Of a stretch of 49,946 bases of DNA, positions 17,577-25,896 are shown piece by piece. Below the pieces are notes generated by a model. The model was not told the origin of the DNA, did no database searches, and was given only the letters and a program-made list of their open reading frames with translations. The first letter of the stretch is position 1, and each line of letters opens with the position of its first letter. The translations under genes and the position numbers were made by a program. Source of the stretch: Prochlorococcus sp. AG-424-E18 (GTDB taxonomy: Bacteria; Cyanobacteriota; Cyanobacteriia; PCC-6307; Cyanobiaceae); NCBI GenBank assembly GCA_003210155.1, contig QCNC01000010.1:1-49946 (forward strand), written 5' to 3'.

Positions 17577-17804
17577 TTATTTTTTCTTAGGAAATAGCTT
17601 TCCTATTTTCTCCTTTTGCAAGTACTCCTTTTTATTTCTTATTTTTTTGTCTTCTAAGGATTCTTTATTAGTGCTTACAGCATAAATAATATAGAAAATC
17701 ATCCCAGTAAATATTAATCCTACAAAAATTATTAATATTCCTATAGGTTCACTGGGACTGAATATTTTAAGATCTAAAGCTGTATTTAGGGAAATTATCA
17801 TCAA
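17577..17804 (-). CDS. single-helix membrane protein with basic tail (75 aa)
   Basis: After MMIISLNTALDLKIFSPSEP comes one helix (IGILIIFVGLIFTGMIFYIIYAV), then a strongly basic cytoplasmic-type tail (EDKKIRNKKEYLQKEKIGKLFPKKK). The positive-inside rule puts the C-terminus in the cytoplasm. Unknown role. It is 33 bp downstream of 17838-18071 on the same strand. Confidence 0.6.
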   Translation of the reverse strand: MMIISLNTALDLKIFSPSEPIGILIIFVGLIFTGMIFYIIYAVSTNKESLEDKKIRNKKEYLQKEKIGKLFPKKK

Positions 17805-17837
17805 TAAACTAATTCCTTAAATAAATTTTATGGAAAC

Positions 17838-18071
17838 CTAATTGATTTCCTCGTATCCAAAAAATGTTGCATTATCTGAATTTTTATACCCATTAGCTGC
17901 TTCTTGTGGGTTTTGGCTGTCAATTTTTCTTGCTTTAGCATGAATCATGTTGAATGGGAAAATCACGGCTCCTACAAAAAAATGAAGAATTAAGAAATCT
18001 GAAGGTAATCCATTTGTCCAATCAGGAAAAAATAACAATGTCATCAATGATTCGTACATATTTGTAGTCAA
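17838..18071 (-). CDS. membrane-associated hypothetical protein (77 aa)
   Basis: The sequence starts MTTNMYESLMTLLFFPDWTNGLPSDF, has one hydrophobic helix (LILHFFVGAVIFPFNMIHA), then a polar tail (ARKIDSQNPQEAANGYKNSD). It is upstream of 17577-17804 with a short gap, so the two likely form an operon of small membrane proteins. No family recognised. Confidence 0.55.
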   Translation of the reverse strand: MTTNMYESLMTLLFFPDWTNGLPSDFLILHFFVGAVIFPFNMIHAKARKIDSQNPQEAANGYKNSDNATFFGYEEIN

Positions 18072-18223
18072 ATAAACCTCTGACTATTATTACTGAACTT
18101 ATCGCAATACTTTTAATTATTAATAAATTGAAATTTAATTTGCTTTTAAAAATTATCAGATTTAATTGAAAAGATAAACTTAAAATACTATTATATTACT
18201 TGTAAACTATTGATTAATAGCTG

Positions 18224-18625
18224 TTGTTAAAATTATTTTTTGTTTTACTTTTATTTATAATTTTTCAATTAAAACCTTCAATAGGTTTCGCTTTTGATAC
18301 GTCCGATCCTAGTGTTAGTTTACTACAAAATAGGATCTCTAATAATTTCTCTAAAAAATATTGCAATGCGATCCAAAATGGTCTCTCAAAAGATGAAGCA
18401 ATGAAATCTGCTATTGTAAAAACTGAAAACATTATATCTTTCTCTTACAATCCTCAGAAAAAATGGATTGAGAAAAGTGACTTGGCAAATCAAATTTCAT
18501 CACAAGTAGTAAATGATTGCGGACGGTCAATTGGATTGATTGGAAATGAGGGGATTAACTATTTTAAATCATATTTTCTAGAAATTTACGAAAAAACTAC
18601 TCCTGACAAAAATTTTTCAAGATAG
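18224..18625 (+). CDS. small secreted protein (133 aa), TTG start
   Basis: TTG at 18224 begins a signal peptide (LKLFFVLLLFIIFQLKPSIGFAF) with cleavage likely after Ala/Phe near residue 24. The mature domain has two Cys (KYCNAI and NDCGRS) suited to a disulfide. It is helical and of unknown role. It is followed 9 bp later by a small membrane gene, probably cotranscribed. Confidence 0.6.
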   Translation: MLKLFFVLLLFIIFQLKPSIGFAFDTSDPSVSLLQNRISNNFSKKYCNAIQNGLSKDEAMKSAIVKTENIISFSYNPQKKWIEKSDLANQISSQVVNDCGRSIGLIGNEGINYFKSYFLEIYEKTTPDKNFSR

Positions 18626-18634
18626 ATTAGGTTA

Positions 18635-18829
18635 ATGAATAATATTCCAGACAAATTAGTAATGACAATCATATTGATTACTATTCTTTTTGTATTTGGA
18701 TTAATTTTTTCAGTAAAGTCTCCAGAGAGAAAGGTTATAGATTCACCAATAATGTGGAAAGATGATTATTCTAATATCTCGATTTTTAAAAGCAATAATA
18801 TAGATTCAGAAAGAATAAGAAAAATTTAA
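18635..18829 (+). CDS. single-helix membrane protein (64 aa)
   Basis: MNNIPDKLV leads into a helix (MTIILITILFVFGLIFSV) and a polar, charged tail of about 35 residues ending SERIRKI. ATG start 9 bp after the secreted protein gene. No known family. Confidence 0.55.
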   Translation: MNNIPDKLVMTIILITILFVFGLIFSVKSPERKVIDSPIMWKDDYSNISIFKSNNIDSERIRKI

Positions 18830-18915
18830 TAAAACCATTGCTTACTAAAATAAAGTATCTTATTCAGGGATATACTAAATATTTTTTGAATCTCAATCAA
18901 TTTATCATTAATTGT

Positions 18916-19257
18916 TTAATTTAAGTATTTCAAAAGAACTGACGCTAGCTTTAAATCATCATTAAACCATGCTCTTATCGCCATAGCTCTTCGAGGATCA
19001 TAAAAATTTTGTTTTCGGTACCAACTAAGAACTTCTGAATCTGATTTCATCCCATTACATGTCAAACAACATGGTACGCAATTATTTGTACTGCTAATCC
19101 CCCCTTTTGACATTGGGTGAAGGTGGTCGAGTGATTCTGAGGGTTTACCGCAATAAATACATTTATAATTAGTAACTTTATTAAGTGACTCTCTCCAATT
19201 TTTATTACTTATCTTGGGACAAAACTGATCAAGGTAAATTGCATCTTGTCTATGCAT
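18916..19257 (-). CDS. HNH endonuclease domain protein
   Basis: Starting at ATG 19257 (MHRQDAIYLDQFCPK) gives 113 aa. Residues CIYCG form the first zinc knuckle, DHLHPMSKGG carries the catalytic DH, and NCVPCCLTCN supplies the second zinc pair and Asn. This is the usual HNH order of restriction-like and homing-type nucleases. An in-frame upstream extension to 19368 is hydrophobic/basic and unlikely to be translated. Nothing nearby shows its DNA target. Confidence 0.85.
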   Translation of the reverse strand: MHRQDAIYLDQFCPKISNKNWRESLNKVTNYKCIYCGKPSESLDHLHPMSKGGISSTNNCVPCCLTCNGMKSDSEVLSWYRKQNFYDPRRAMAIRAWFNDDLKLASVLLKYLN

Positions 19258-19397
19258 AAAATTCTTGATAATTTTTTTGATAATAACAGTTTTTTTTAAA
19301 GTATGATTAAAAAAGATAAGATAAGACTTCTTAAAGCAAATGCTTCTTATGAAAAGAATAATTCTCACTTATTAATACAAAGGGCAATTTATAGTAA

Positions 19398-20210
19398 ATG
19401 CTTTATTTATTAGCAATATTATTAGGAAATTTTGATCATTCTTTATTTAAAACTATTTATATCTTTTTGATATCGTTTTTTTCTAATACGTTCTCAGCAA
19501 TTTCTGGAGGAGGAGCAGGATTATTACAATTGCCAGCATTGATTTTATCTGGAGTTCCTTATTATCAGGCTCTGGCTAGTCATAAATTAGCAACAGTAGC
19601 ACTAGGAATAGGGGGTTCCTTAAGAAATTACAAATCTTTGGGTAATGATATAAGTATTGCTTGGCAAATTTTAATTTTTGGATTACCTGGAGTAATTTTT
19701 GGGGCTTCTGTAGTTGAATACATATCAGAAAAGTACTTATACTTAATTTTAGGAATATTATCCATATTATTAGCTTTTTACTCATTCCTTAAACCAGATT
19801 TAGGTATGTCATCTGGTAATAAAAAGCTTGGTTTTGTTCATAAAATTAGATTTTTAATTTTTATTTTTCTTATAGGCATATTAAATGGTTCTATTTCTTC
19901 AGGAACTGGATTACTTGTAACAATTCTATTAATAAAAACTTTTGAAATGGATTTTCTTCGAGCCATAAGTATGACATTTTTTACTGTTGGGATTTTTTGG
20001 AATTTTGTCGGAGCAGTATTTTTAGCAAGAATAGGATCGGTTCCATTTAATTTATTGATAGTTTTAACAATTGGTTCCTTTACAGGAGGATTTTTCGGAG
20101 CTCATCTGTCAAAATTAAATGGGAATATACTTATTAAGAAAACTTTTATAACGGTTTGTATTTTGGTTGGTATTAGCTTGTTGATTAAATCTATAAAAAG
20201 CTTTTTATAA
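19398..20210 (+). CDS. TSUP/TauE-SafE family membrane permease
   Basis: At 270 aa with about eight hydrophobic segments, it matches the sulfite exporter TauE/SafE (DUF81) family: SFFSNTFSAISGGGAGLLQLPALILSGVPYYQALASHKLA in the first half and GILNGSISSGTGLL in the second half, the two related halves of this fold. Substrate could be sulfite, sulfonate or another organic anion. It is divergent from the HNH gene. Confidence 0.88.
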   Translation: MLYLLAILLGNFDHSLFKTIYIFLISFFSNTFSAISGGGAGLLQLPALILSGVPYYQALASHKLATVALGIGGSLRNYKSLGNDISIAWQILIFGLPGVIFGASVVEYISEKYLYLILGILSILLAFYSFLKPDLGMSSGNKKLGFVHKIRFLIFIFLIGILNGSISSGTGLLVTILLIKTFEMDFLRAISMTFFTVGIFWNFVGAVFLARIGSVPFNLLIVLTIGSFTGGFFGAHLSKLNGNILIKKTFITVCILVGISLLIKSIKSFL

Positions 20211-20364
20211 AATTATTGGAGGATAGCAATACATTTTGGTAAAAATCTTAAAGCAGGATTATAAATTAAAAAAAAATAAATTATTATTTTTATTCATTAT
20301 TAAAGGTATTAATTACTCGTTTTATTAAATAAAACTTTTAAAGAAGCCTTATTTTAAAAACCAT

Positions 20365-20490
20365 AAAAAAGGCCTCACATATGTGGGGCCGGGTGATGGG
20401 GAACCTTCTTTTTAAACCAATTTCTTAAAAAATGCAACCCCCTATCTGTAGCGCAATTATTGTCAGTTGAATACACTACAGATAGTGCTT
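20365..20490 (-). ncRNA. candidate small RNA, CCCCATCACC element copy 1
   Basis: The 20211-20657 gap holds no convincing gene. On the minus strand it carries a perfect 10-bp inverted repeat CTATCTGTAG/CTACAGATAG (20476-20485 and 20442-20451, 24-nt loop), then an unpaired stretch with TCCCCATCACC (20392-20402), then the hairpin GGCCCCACAT/ATGTGAGGCC (20390-20371, one G-U pair) followed by six Ts. The order hairpin - C-rich single-strand motif - terminator resembles cyanobacterial trans-acting sRNAs. The same motif next to a T-run recurs at 29296 and 29408. Transcription is inferred. Confidence 0.55.
20371..20390 (-). terminator. intrinsic terminator of the candidate sRNA
   Basis: GGCCCCACAT and ATGTGAGGCC form a near-perfect 10-bp stem on the minus strand, followed by T6 (20370-20365). 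The stem could also stop plus-strand transcripts from the TSUP gene, but the U-run is on the minus-strand side. Confidence 0.7.
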
Positions 20491-20657
20491 TAATGATTTT
20501 CTTATTTGTGATTTAATAAATTCTGAAATAATTTTGAAACTTTAAAGTTTATCAATGAAAATCTAATTTCATAATTTCAAATGTTTTTGGTAATTTTACT
20601 TGTTAAAAATGTCCTGCACAGTATCATTCGTAAGAGCTTCGCTAGTAAAAAGTTTTA

Positions 20658-20885
20658 ATGATTGAATTAACTTTACTAACTCTTTTGAATTATGTTGGGG
20701 ATAATTTCTGTGAGTATAGAAATCTAGGTCATGATAACTATAAATCTTTACTTCTTTCCTACAGTGATGCAAGTAATAAATTTGGTCCATTAGAGGTTAA
20801 AAAGGTTATTGAGAAGTCTAAAAATTTTAAAGTTACGGCTGTTGCTATTGCTGCAATTAAGTGCCCTCAGCATATAGTTAAGTAA
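20658..20885 (+). CDS. hypothetical protein (75 aa)
   Basis: ATG-started soluble protein: MIELTLLTLLNYVGDNFCEYRNLGHDNYKSLLLSYSD, then VKKVIEKSKNFKVTAVAIAAIKCPQHIV. Its TAA overlaps the next ATG (TAATG), which supports this strand over the opposing 64-codon frame. No domain recognised. Confidence 0.5.
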   Translation: MIELTLLTLLNYVGDNFCEYRNLGHDNYKSLLLSYSDASNKFGPLEVKKVIEKSKNFKVTAVAIAAIKCPQHIVK

Positions 20886-21151
20886 TGAAGTTTGAATTAA
20901 AAACTGAAAAAGAAAATTATTCAAAATCATTTTTACAATTTTTCGGTATATTTTTTTTTCTTACTTTAATAATTATCCTTAGTGATGTAGCATTCAAATT
21001 AGGAATCATATCTAGAAATCATAAAATTGAATACAACTGCAGGCTTTTATCTGTTGAAAAATCTAAAACTCATTTTAAAAAATTATCTAGGCTTTCTAAT
21101 TTGAAAAGTAAACAACAAATTTGGAAATTTTGTAGCGAGGTTAATAAATAA
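20885..21151 (+). CDS. single-helix membrane protein (88 aa)
   Basis: Translationally coupled to the preceding gene by a TAATG overlap. A polar N-terminus (MKFELKTEKENYSKS) precedes one helix (FLQFFGIFFFLTLIIILSDVAF), then a basic tail of about 45 residues with two Cys. Unknown function. It converges on the ABC permease with a 3-bp gap. Confidence 0.55.
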   Translation: MKFELKTEKENYSKSFLQFFGIFFFLTLIIILSDVAFKLGIISRNHKIEYNCRLLSVEKSKTHFKKLSRLSNLKSKQQIWKFCSEVNK

Positions 21152-21154
21152 TAC

Positions 21155-21949
21155 TTAACTAGAGGCTGATGAATAGAACTTTAATGCAAATAACCAGAAC
21201 TTTCTTGAATTAATAAAAAATATTGTCGCTACAATAATTTCCAGCAATATTTTCCAAAATGCAGAAAGTCCCAGAAAAACTTCAGAAGGAATTGTAGTTA
21301 TAAAAGCAATAGGAATAAAAACACTAAAAAAGATTCTTAAAGAAAATGAAAATGAACTTAGAGGAAATCTTCCTATATAAAGGAATGATCTTAATACTTC
21401 TATTGCATTCCAAGTCTTTACAAACCAAATAGTAGTAGCAGAGATAATAAACCATAAGCTATATAAAATACAAATCGAGCAACTTATAGTAATCAAGGAT
21501 AGGGTCAGAAAACTTAAGTTTAAATTTATTTGATTTATTCTTATGCAGAAGAACAACAAAAAAAATCCAAGTATTATTTCTAAAAATCCAGATGGATTTA
21601 TTTTTTTTAATGAAATAAAAAATTGACTATCAATAGGTTTTAAAAGTACGAAGTCTAATGTTCCTTCTCTTATATGTTTAACTATTTCAGTAAGATTAGG
21701 ATTGAACCATGTATTTGTTATCCCATTCAAAATTGTATAAATAGCTTGGATTATTAGTGCCTGTTCAAATTTCCACCCTCCAATATATCCATTATTCTGA
21801 AAGAAAATAGATAATAGAAAAATACTCCCAACTAAACTTAAAATTGCAGTAATTAAATCAACTAATATATTTGTCTTATACTCCAATTCAGAAGCTAAAG
21901 AAGTATGTAAGAATTTTTTATAAACTTTTAGATATTTTCTTAAATTCAT
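21155..21949 (-). CDS. ABC-2 type exporter permease, subunit 2
   Basis: A 264-aa protein with six predicted helices and the line HIREGTLDFVLLKPIDSQFFISLKK, the REGxLDxxLLKP signature of the ABC-2 (DUF990-like) permeases. It is the last gene of a three-gene unit, overlapping the preceding permease by 4 bp (ATGA). With its partner it forms the membrane channel of an exporter whose cargo is unknown. Confidence 0.85.
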   Translation of the reverse strand: MNLRKYLKVYKKFLHTSLASELEYKTNILVDLITAILSLVGSIFLLSIFFQNNGYIGGWKFEQALIIQAIYTILNGITNTWFNPNLTEIVKHIREGTLDFVLLKPIDSQFFISLKKINPSGFLEIILGFFLLFFCIRINQINLNLSFLTLSLITISCSICILYSLWFIISATTIWFVKTWNAIEVLRSFLYIGRFPLSSFSFSLRIFFSVFIPIAFITTIPSEVFLGLSAFWKILLEIIVATIFFINSRKFWLFALKFYSSASS

Positions 21950-22740
21950 GACCCCATTGCTGTATATTTTTTTGTTCCTTCAGACCAGATTTTCTTAAAT
22001 AATGGGAAAAATATAAAAATCCATAGAACTTGCATAATTAACCCTCCACTAATATTTGTTTCATTACCTGAAAGTAAGTTTGCGGGGAAATCAATTAGAT
22101 ATGGAAAAGGAGTCAAATAAATCCAAGATTTAACATATGCGGGAAATGAAACTACTGGTGCTAAAAGACCTGATAGAAATAAAGTTGGAATAAATAACAA
22201 TCTTTCTATCGAAGACGCTTTCTCTGTCCAGAAACATAGACAGGCAACTATTGACTGAATTAAAAATTGAATCAAGAAGGATAAGAAAGTAGATACTATC
22301 GATAAAAGTAAAATACCTAAATTTGGTATCCATATACTTTCTGGATTAAAAATAAAAAAGAAAAATGCAATTATTAGTGCGAAAGGAAATCTTGTTATTT
22401 GTTCAGCAAGATGTTGTGCAAAATATCTTAAAAATGGATTTAAAGGTTGAATTAAATACGGAGATACCTTCCCCATAAGAGAATCTTCCTCAAAACTAAA
22501 TACAACCCAAACTACAGAAAACTGTCTTACAAAAAAAGCACATAAGAAATACCTAGAAAGCATTGTATCACTAATGTTTATGGATTCATTTAGATTATTA
22601 TTTGTCCAAATGTTTAACATAAAAAAAGGAATAATCCCTGAAATTGCCCACAATGCAATTTCTACCCTATATTCCAACATGTTTGAATATTGGACTTTTA
22701 ATAAAGTGAATATTTTACGGTTAATTAAATTAGATATCAT
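21946..22740 (-). CDS. ABC-2 type exporter permease, subunit 1
   Basis: A 264-aa six-helix permease, same length as its neighbour. The segment SFEEDSLMGKVSPYLIQPLNPFLRYF is the counterpart of the partner's REGxLDxxLLKP block, the coupling region of ABC-2 permeases. It overlaps the ATPase gene by 11 bp and the second permease by 4 bp, so all three are expected to be translated together. Confidence 0.85.
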   Translation of the reverse strand: MISNLINRKIFTLLKVQYSNMLEYRVEIALWAISGIIPFFMLNIWTNNNLNESINISDTMLSRYFLCAFFVRQFSVVWVVFSFEEDSLMGKVSPYLIQPLNPFLRYFAQHLAEQITRFPFALIIAFFFFIFNPESIWIPNLGILLLSIVSTFLSFLIQFLIQSIVACLCFWTEKASSIERLLFIPTLFLSGLLAPVVSFPAYVKSWIYLTPFPYLIDFPANLLSGNETNISGGLIMQVLWIFIFFPLFKKIWSEGTKKYTAMGS

Positions 22741-23725
22741 AATCTTTTTTGATTAATACCTTCCCAATAACTTCATCAATGGGTGGTTCATTTATAAAAA
22801 GGTCTTCAATATCAAAATTATTTAGGATAGTTTTTAGTGAAGAGGTAATAGAGTTATTTTCAATTTTTATAGTGATTTCATTCTTTATTTTATTTTTAAC
22901 AGTAAAACCGTAGTTTTCTAATTTAATTGCATCTTCTTCTGATCGACAAACTATTAATATTTCTTTAACAGGAGAAAGTTTTTTTAATAACAGGTCAAGT
23001 TTCCCATCATATGATATCTCCCCTTCTTGCACACATATAACTCTCTTGCATAGCGATGTAATATCTTTCATGTAATGACTTGTTAGGCAAATCGTTGCAT
23101 TAGTTTCCTTATTATATTTTTGAAGGAATTTTCTTAAATTTCTCTGTGCATTAATATCTAATCCAAGTGTTGGCTCGTCTAAAAATAGAATATTTGGTTC
23201 ATGTATCAAAGCAGCTAGTAATTCTGATTTCATACGCTGCCCTAGTGAAAGTTTTCTAACAGGTATGAAAAGCTCTTCATCAATTTCAAGCATTTCTGAA
23301 AGTTTTTTTATTCTCTTTTTAGCTTCGAACTTATCTAAGTCATATATTGATGCATTCAAATAGAATGATTCAATTGGTGGAAGATCCCATATAAGCTGTT
23401 GCTTTTGTCCCATTATTAAGGTGATATTCTTTAGGAAATTTTCTTTTCTCCTGAATGGTAAATAGCCTGAAACCAAAATCGAACCTTTACTTGGATAAAT
23501 TAAGCCACAAAGCATTTTTAATATTGTTGTTTTCCCAGCTCCATTAGCACCTAGAAAACCTACTATTTCTCCTTCTTTAATTTCAAAACTTATATCTTTT
23601 ATAACTTTTAAACTTTTTGTTTGTCTTCTAAAAAAATGTTTAATTGTTCCTTTTAAGCCTGGTTCTTTGGAAGAGATATCAAATGACTTAGATAAATTTT
23701 TTACATCGATAATATTTTGTACCAT
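22730..23725 (-). CDS. ABC transporter ATP-binding protein of the ABC-2 exporter
   Basis: A 331-aa ATPase with Walker A GFLGANGAGKTTILKML, Q-loop GQKQQ, signature LSLGQRMKSELLAAL, Walker B NILFLDEPTLGLD and H-loop LTSHYMKD. The C-terminal extension of about 90 residues is typical of polysaccharide- or lipid-type and NatA-like ATPases. First gene of the exporter operon; cargo unknown. Confidence 0.93.
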   Translation of the reverse strand: MVQNIIDVKNLSKSFDISSKEPGLKGTIKHFFRRQTKSLKVIKDISFEIKEGEIVGFLGANGAGKTTILKMLCGLIYPSKGSILVSGYLPFRRKENFLKNITLIMGQKQQLIWDLPPIESFYLNASIYDLDKFEAKKRIKKLSEMLEIDEELFIPVRKLSLGQRMKSELLAALIHEPNILFLDEPTLGLDINAQRNLRKFLQKYNKETNATICLTSHYMKDITSLCKRVICVQEGEISYDGKLDLLLKKLSPVKEILIVCRSEEDAIKLENYGFTVKNKIKNEITIKIENNSITSSLKTILNNFDIEDLFINEPPIDEVIGKVLIKKDYDI

Positions 23726-23802
23726 CTATATTGTTAATTATTGAAATTTAATATTTAAATAAATTGTTAAATTAGTTTTATTTTAGAAAAATTTTTAACC
23801 AA

Positions 23803-24192
23803 TTAAAAAATATCTTTAAAAGATACAACCAGCCAGATAAAAAAGTTAATTGGATTAAGTAATTCGCTCACGTCATTTTTATTTTCATAATTTAATCCTC
23901 TTAAAAAATCAAAAATAAAATTACTATTCTCTTGTTTATCATAATTTTTCTTTATTACATTACCATTTTCGTCGAGAAGATCAATCTCATCTTCAAAAAA
24001 CCATTGCTCTTGTCCATTAGATAATTGCAAGACAACTCCAATACCTTTGCCATCAGTTATTCTGAAATCACTTACCTTACCCAATGAAGAAACATTAATT
24101 GCATCTATAGTTTCTTTGTTAAGTCTATCCTTAGATAGTTCTAGGTTAACTTGAACAGAATTTCCTATCTTAACCTTATCTAAAATTGACAT
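23803..24192 (-). CDS. DUF2862-like cyanobacterial protein
   Basis: At 129 aa, the first 85 residues make a small beta-barrel-like domain: VKIGNSVQVNLELSKDRLNK and GKVSDFRITDGKGIGVVLQLSNGQEQWFFEDEI, fitting the cyanobacterial DUF2862 family. The C-terminal end (ELLNPINFFIWLVVSFKDIF) is hydrophobic and probably membrane-binding, as in other members. Role unknown. Confidence 0.75.
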   Translation of the reverse strand: MSILDKVKIGNSVQVNLELSKDRLNKETIDAINVSSLGKVSDFRITDGKGIGVVLQLSNGQEQWFFEDEIDLLDENGNVIKKNYDKQENSNFIFDFLRGLNYENKNDVSELLNPINFFIWLVVSFKDIF

Positions 24193-24262
24193 TTTTAGGT
24201 CATTATACCTAGTGAAAAATGATTTATGCGATTACTTCAGAATTATTGATTTATTTCAATAA

Positions 24263-24409
24263 TTAAGATTTTTTGAAAACAGCTTCAAGGATTCTCTTTA
24301 TTGAAATTGTTAATACTCTCAAAAATACAAAAAACAGACCTAACCAACCTAATATGACAGCTATTGATAACATGCTTGAACCTAAATCACGCTGTAGCAA
24401 ATTCTCCAT
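24263..24409 (-). CDS. single-helix membrane microprotein (48 aa)
   Basis: From ATG at 24409: MENLLQRDLGSSMLS, a helix (IAVILGWLGLFFVFLRVLTI), then SIKRILEAVFKKS. Basic C-terminal side suggests it faces the cytoplasm. It lies 70 bp downstream of where the DUF2862 gene starts its upstream region. Unknown role. Confidence 0.5.
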   Translation of the reverse strand: MENLLQRDLGSSMLSIAVILGWLGLFFVFLRVLTISIKRILEAVFKKS

Positions 24410-24566
24410 ATAATTTTCAAAAATAGATAAATTTTACTCTACTTTATAAAAAACTTATTAAAGATGTAAATGTTCAAAATTCAAATTTTTTAAAATTCTT
24501 TTTTATTGACGTATTTAACAGATATGATTTGTGAGTTAAAATTTAGTTAGAAATTAATTTAATATT

Positions 24567-24668
24567 TTGGACCTATCTTTGAATTCATACATTGGAATAC
24601 TTTTTATCATTACTGGATTACTAGTTAGAGTTGACTTGAAATTTTCTATTCAAAAAGATCTCAAATGA
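24567..24668 (+). CDS. possible membrane microprotein (33 aa), TTG start
   Basis: TTG at 24567 opens DLSLNSYIGILFIITGLLVR, then VDLKFSIQKDLK. One short helix flanked by charged residues. No ribosome-binding site stands out and the length is marginal, so this is tentative. It is the last possible gene before the island's left boundary. Confidence 0.3.
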   Translation: MDLSLNSYIGILFIITGLLVRVDLKFSIQKDLK

Positions 24669-24770
24669 TTTTTAATAAACTCTTTTTAGTTAAGACTTTA
24701 TAATTTTTATTTTTATAATTGCTGTAACTATTTCAAATATTAAAAAAGCAGCTGTGAAGCTGCTCCTAAA

Positions 24771-24817
24771 TGGTGGCGGGGGGAGATTTGAACTTCCGAC
24801 CTTCGGGTTGTGAGCCC
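24771..24817 (-). pseudogene. 3' fragment of tRNA-fMet (left attachment-site remnant)
   Basis: The minus strand reads GGGCTCACAACCC, then GAAGGTCGGAAGTTCAAATC and the acceptor end through CCA, matching the intact gene at 34675-34751 from the anticodon stem to the end. The 5' half is missing. The anticodon position reads CAC rather than CAT. A terminator hairpin AGCAGCT/AGCTGCT (24747-24764) follows, as in the intact copy. It cannot be a functional tRNA. Confidence 0.85.
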
Positions 24818-24865
24818 TACTTATTTTCCTTGTAAACCATTGATGGCAATGGTTTTGACTTCTGA

Positions 24866-24985
24866 TGTTACACGGCTTGTTACACCACCTTTAACAGTTT
24901 TTCGATGTTACACGTGTAACACCTACAGTTTAAAATTAACAGATATATCAAGTGAATTTAAGTATACCAATATTACACGTGTAAC
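24866..24985. promoter_or_regulatory. cluster of TGTTACAC half-sites
   Basis: Within the 24818-25224 gap, TGTTACAC occurs as two direct copies (24866-24873, 24878-24885), then as the perfect 16-bp palindrome TGTTACACGTGTAACA (24906-24921), then as a near-palindrome centred on TTACACGTGTAA (24973-24984). That is six half-sites in 120 bp beside the left attachment remnant. They could be operators, recombinase arm sites or a replication-initiator array. No protein-coding frame is convincing here. Confidence 0.65.
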
Positions 24986-25005
24986 AAAATCAGGCAATTT
25001 TCTTT

Positions 25006-25026
25006 AACCCGAAAAAAATTCGGGTT
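25006..25026. terminator. hairpin, possible terminator
   Basis: AACCCGAA (25006-25013) pairs perfectly with TTCGGGTT (25019-25026) around a five-A loop. There is no long T-run on the plus strand, so this may be a bidirectional stop or a structural element between the half-site cluster and the gene at 25225. The remainder of the gap, 25027-25224, shows nothing I can name. Confidence 0.45.
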
Positions 25027-25224
25027 GATAAATATTCTGTCTTTATTTGAGAATAATGTAGTAATAAATACCTGCAAAAATCAATTTGATCGTTTATGAC
25101 TAACTCCTACGAGTGAACCCGTTCCAATTTGTTTACTCTGAGGTTTTACCGTTGACTCCTTAACTCAAGCAGTAGATCTCCTACTCCTGATAGATTTAAA
25201 AACGGTTTTCATTTAATCTAAACT

Positions 25225-25362
25225 ATGAAAAAGAAAATCGTAAAGAAATATGAAGACCTTATACACCAAGTTAATAATGCTACTGGAAGAAAAGAAGCGG
25301 TGGCTTTAATCCATAAAGCAGCAAAGTTAAAAACTAAATTCGATAGCTACGAGATGACTTAG
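25225..25362 (+). CDS. small basic hypothetical protein (45 aa)
   Basis: ATG at 25225 begins MKKKIVKKYEDLIHQVNNAT, then GRKEAVALIHKAAKLKTKFD and SYEMT. Highly helical and basic with GC-richer codons than its surroundings. Possibly a small nucleic-acid-binding protein; no family recognised. First gene inside the island on this side. Confidence 0.5.
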   Translation: MKKKIVKKYEDLIHQVNNATGRKEAVALIHKAAKLKTKFDSYEMT

Positions 25363-25480
25363 TCTGTTATAGATTGACATTTGATCTAAAATAATTCCTT
25401 AAGCAGAAGTTTTCATTTCAAGATCCTTAACTCAATTTTAAATACTATATCTTAGAAATAGTTTTAGATTTATTAATCAA

Positions 25481-25819
25481 ATGAATACTTATTTTGTAAC
25501 TGCAACTTTTAAAAATGTTGCTCTTATGGGTGCAGCTTACGATCTTTTTTTAAAGGTTGTTGAAGATGGATCTTTGAATGATGAGTTTGAAGGATTCAAA
25601 GTTATGGGAAGGTATCATGCCTCTTACTCAAATAATGTTTATATTATTGTCCAAGCTTCAGCAGGTATAAAAATGACAGAACATTTTGCTCCTTGGAAAG
25701 TTAAGTTTGATATAGATTTTGATATCAAGCCAGTTATGACTGACGAGGAAAAAGTTGCTGAGCATAAGCTTGTTGGATCATTAATGGCAGCAGAACAGAA
25801 AATGGGATTCTCAGGTTAA
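25481..25819 (+). CDS. DUF3303-family protein, island paralog
   Basis: This 112-aa protein shares the pattern of the gene at 9213-9530: MNTYFVTATFKNVALMGAAYDLFLKVVEDG, a central YHASYSNNVYIIVQAS, and TEHFAPWKVKFDIDFDIKPVM. The shared AYxLF and EHFAPWxxKFxI blocks make the two clear relatives. No catalytic residues are known for the family. Confidence 0.75.
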   Translation: MNTYFVTATFKNVALMGAAYDLFLKVVEDGSLNDEFEGFKVMGRYHASYSNNVYIIVQASAGIKMTEHFAPWKVKFDIDFDIKPVMTDEEKVAEHKLVGSLMAAEQKMGFSG

Positions 25820-25896
25820 TTATTTTTTAAAGATTTAGATTATGAATATATTATTTCGATGTTGAAATAGGCTTATAAAACTTAATATTCAAAAGG

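Noticed and set aside
17477..17590. Plus-strand 37-aa frame MFDLRELKLMFLDP...
   Set aside because: No good ribosome-binding site and it overlaps the end of a better-supported minus-strand gene.
20596..20790. Minus-strand 64-aa frame
   Set aside because: It overlaps the plus-strand 75-aa gene, which is tied to its neighbour by a TAATG overlap; the minus frame has no such support.
24810..25007. 65-aa plus-strand frame over the TGTTACAC sites
   Set aside because: It starts inside the tRNA remnant and its sequence is dominated by the repeated palindromes; no protein-like pattern. An integrase fragment was also looked for on both strands and not found.
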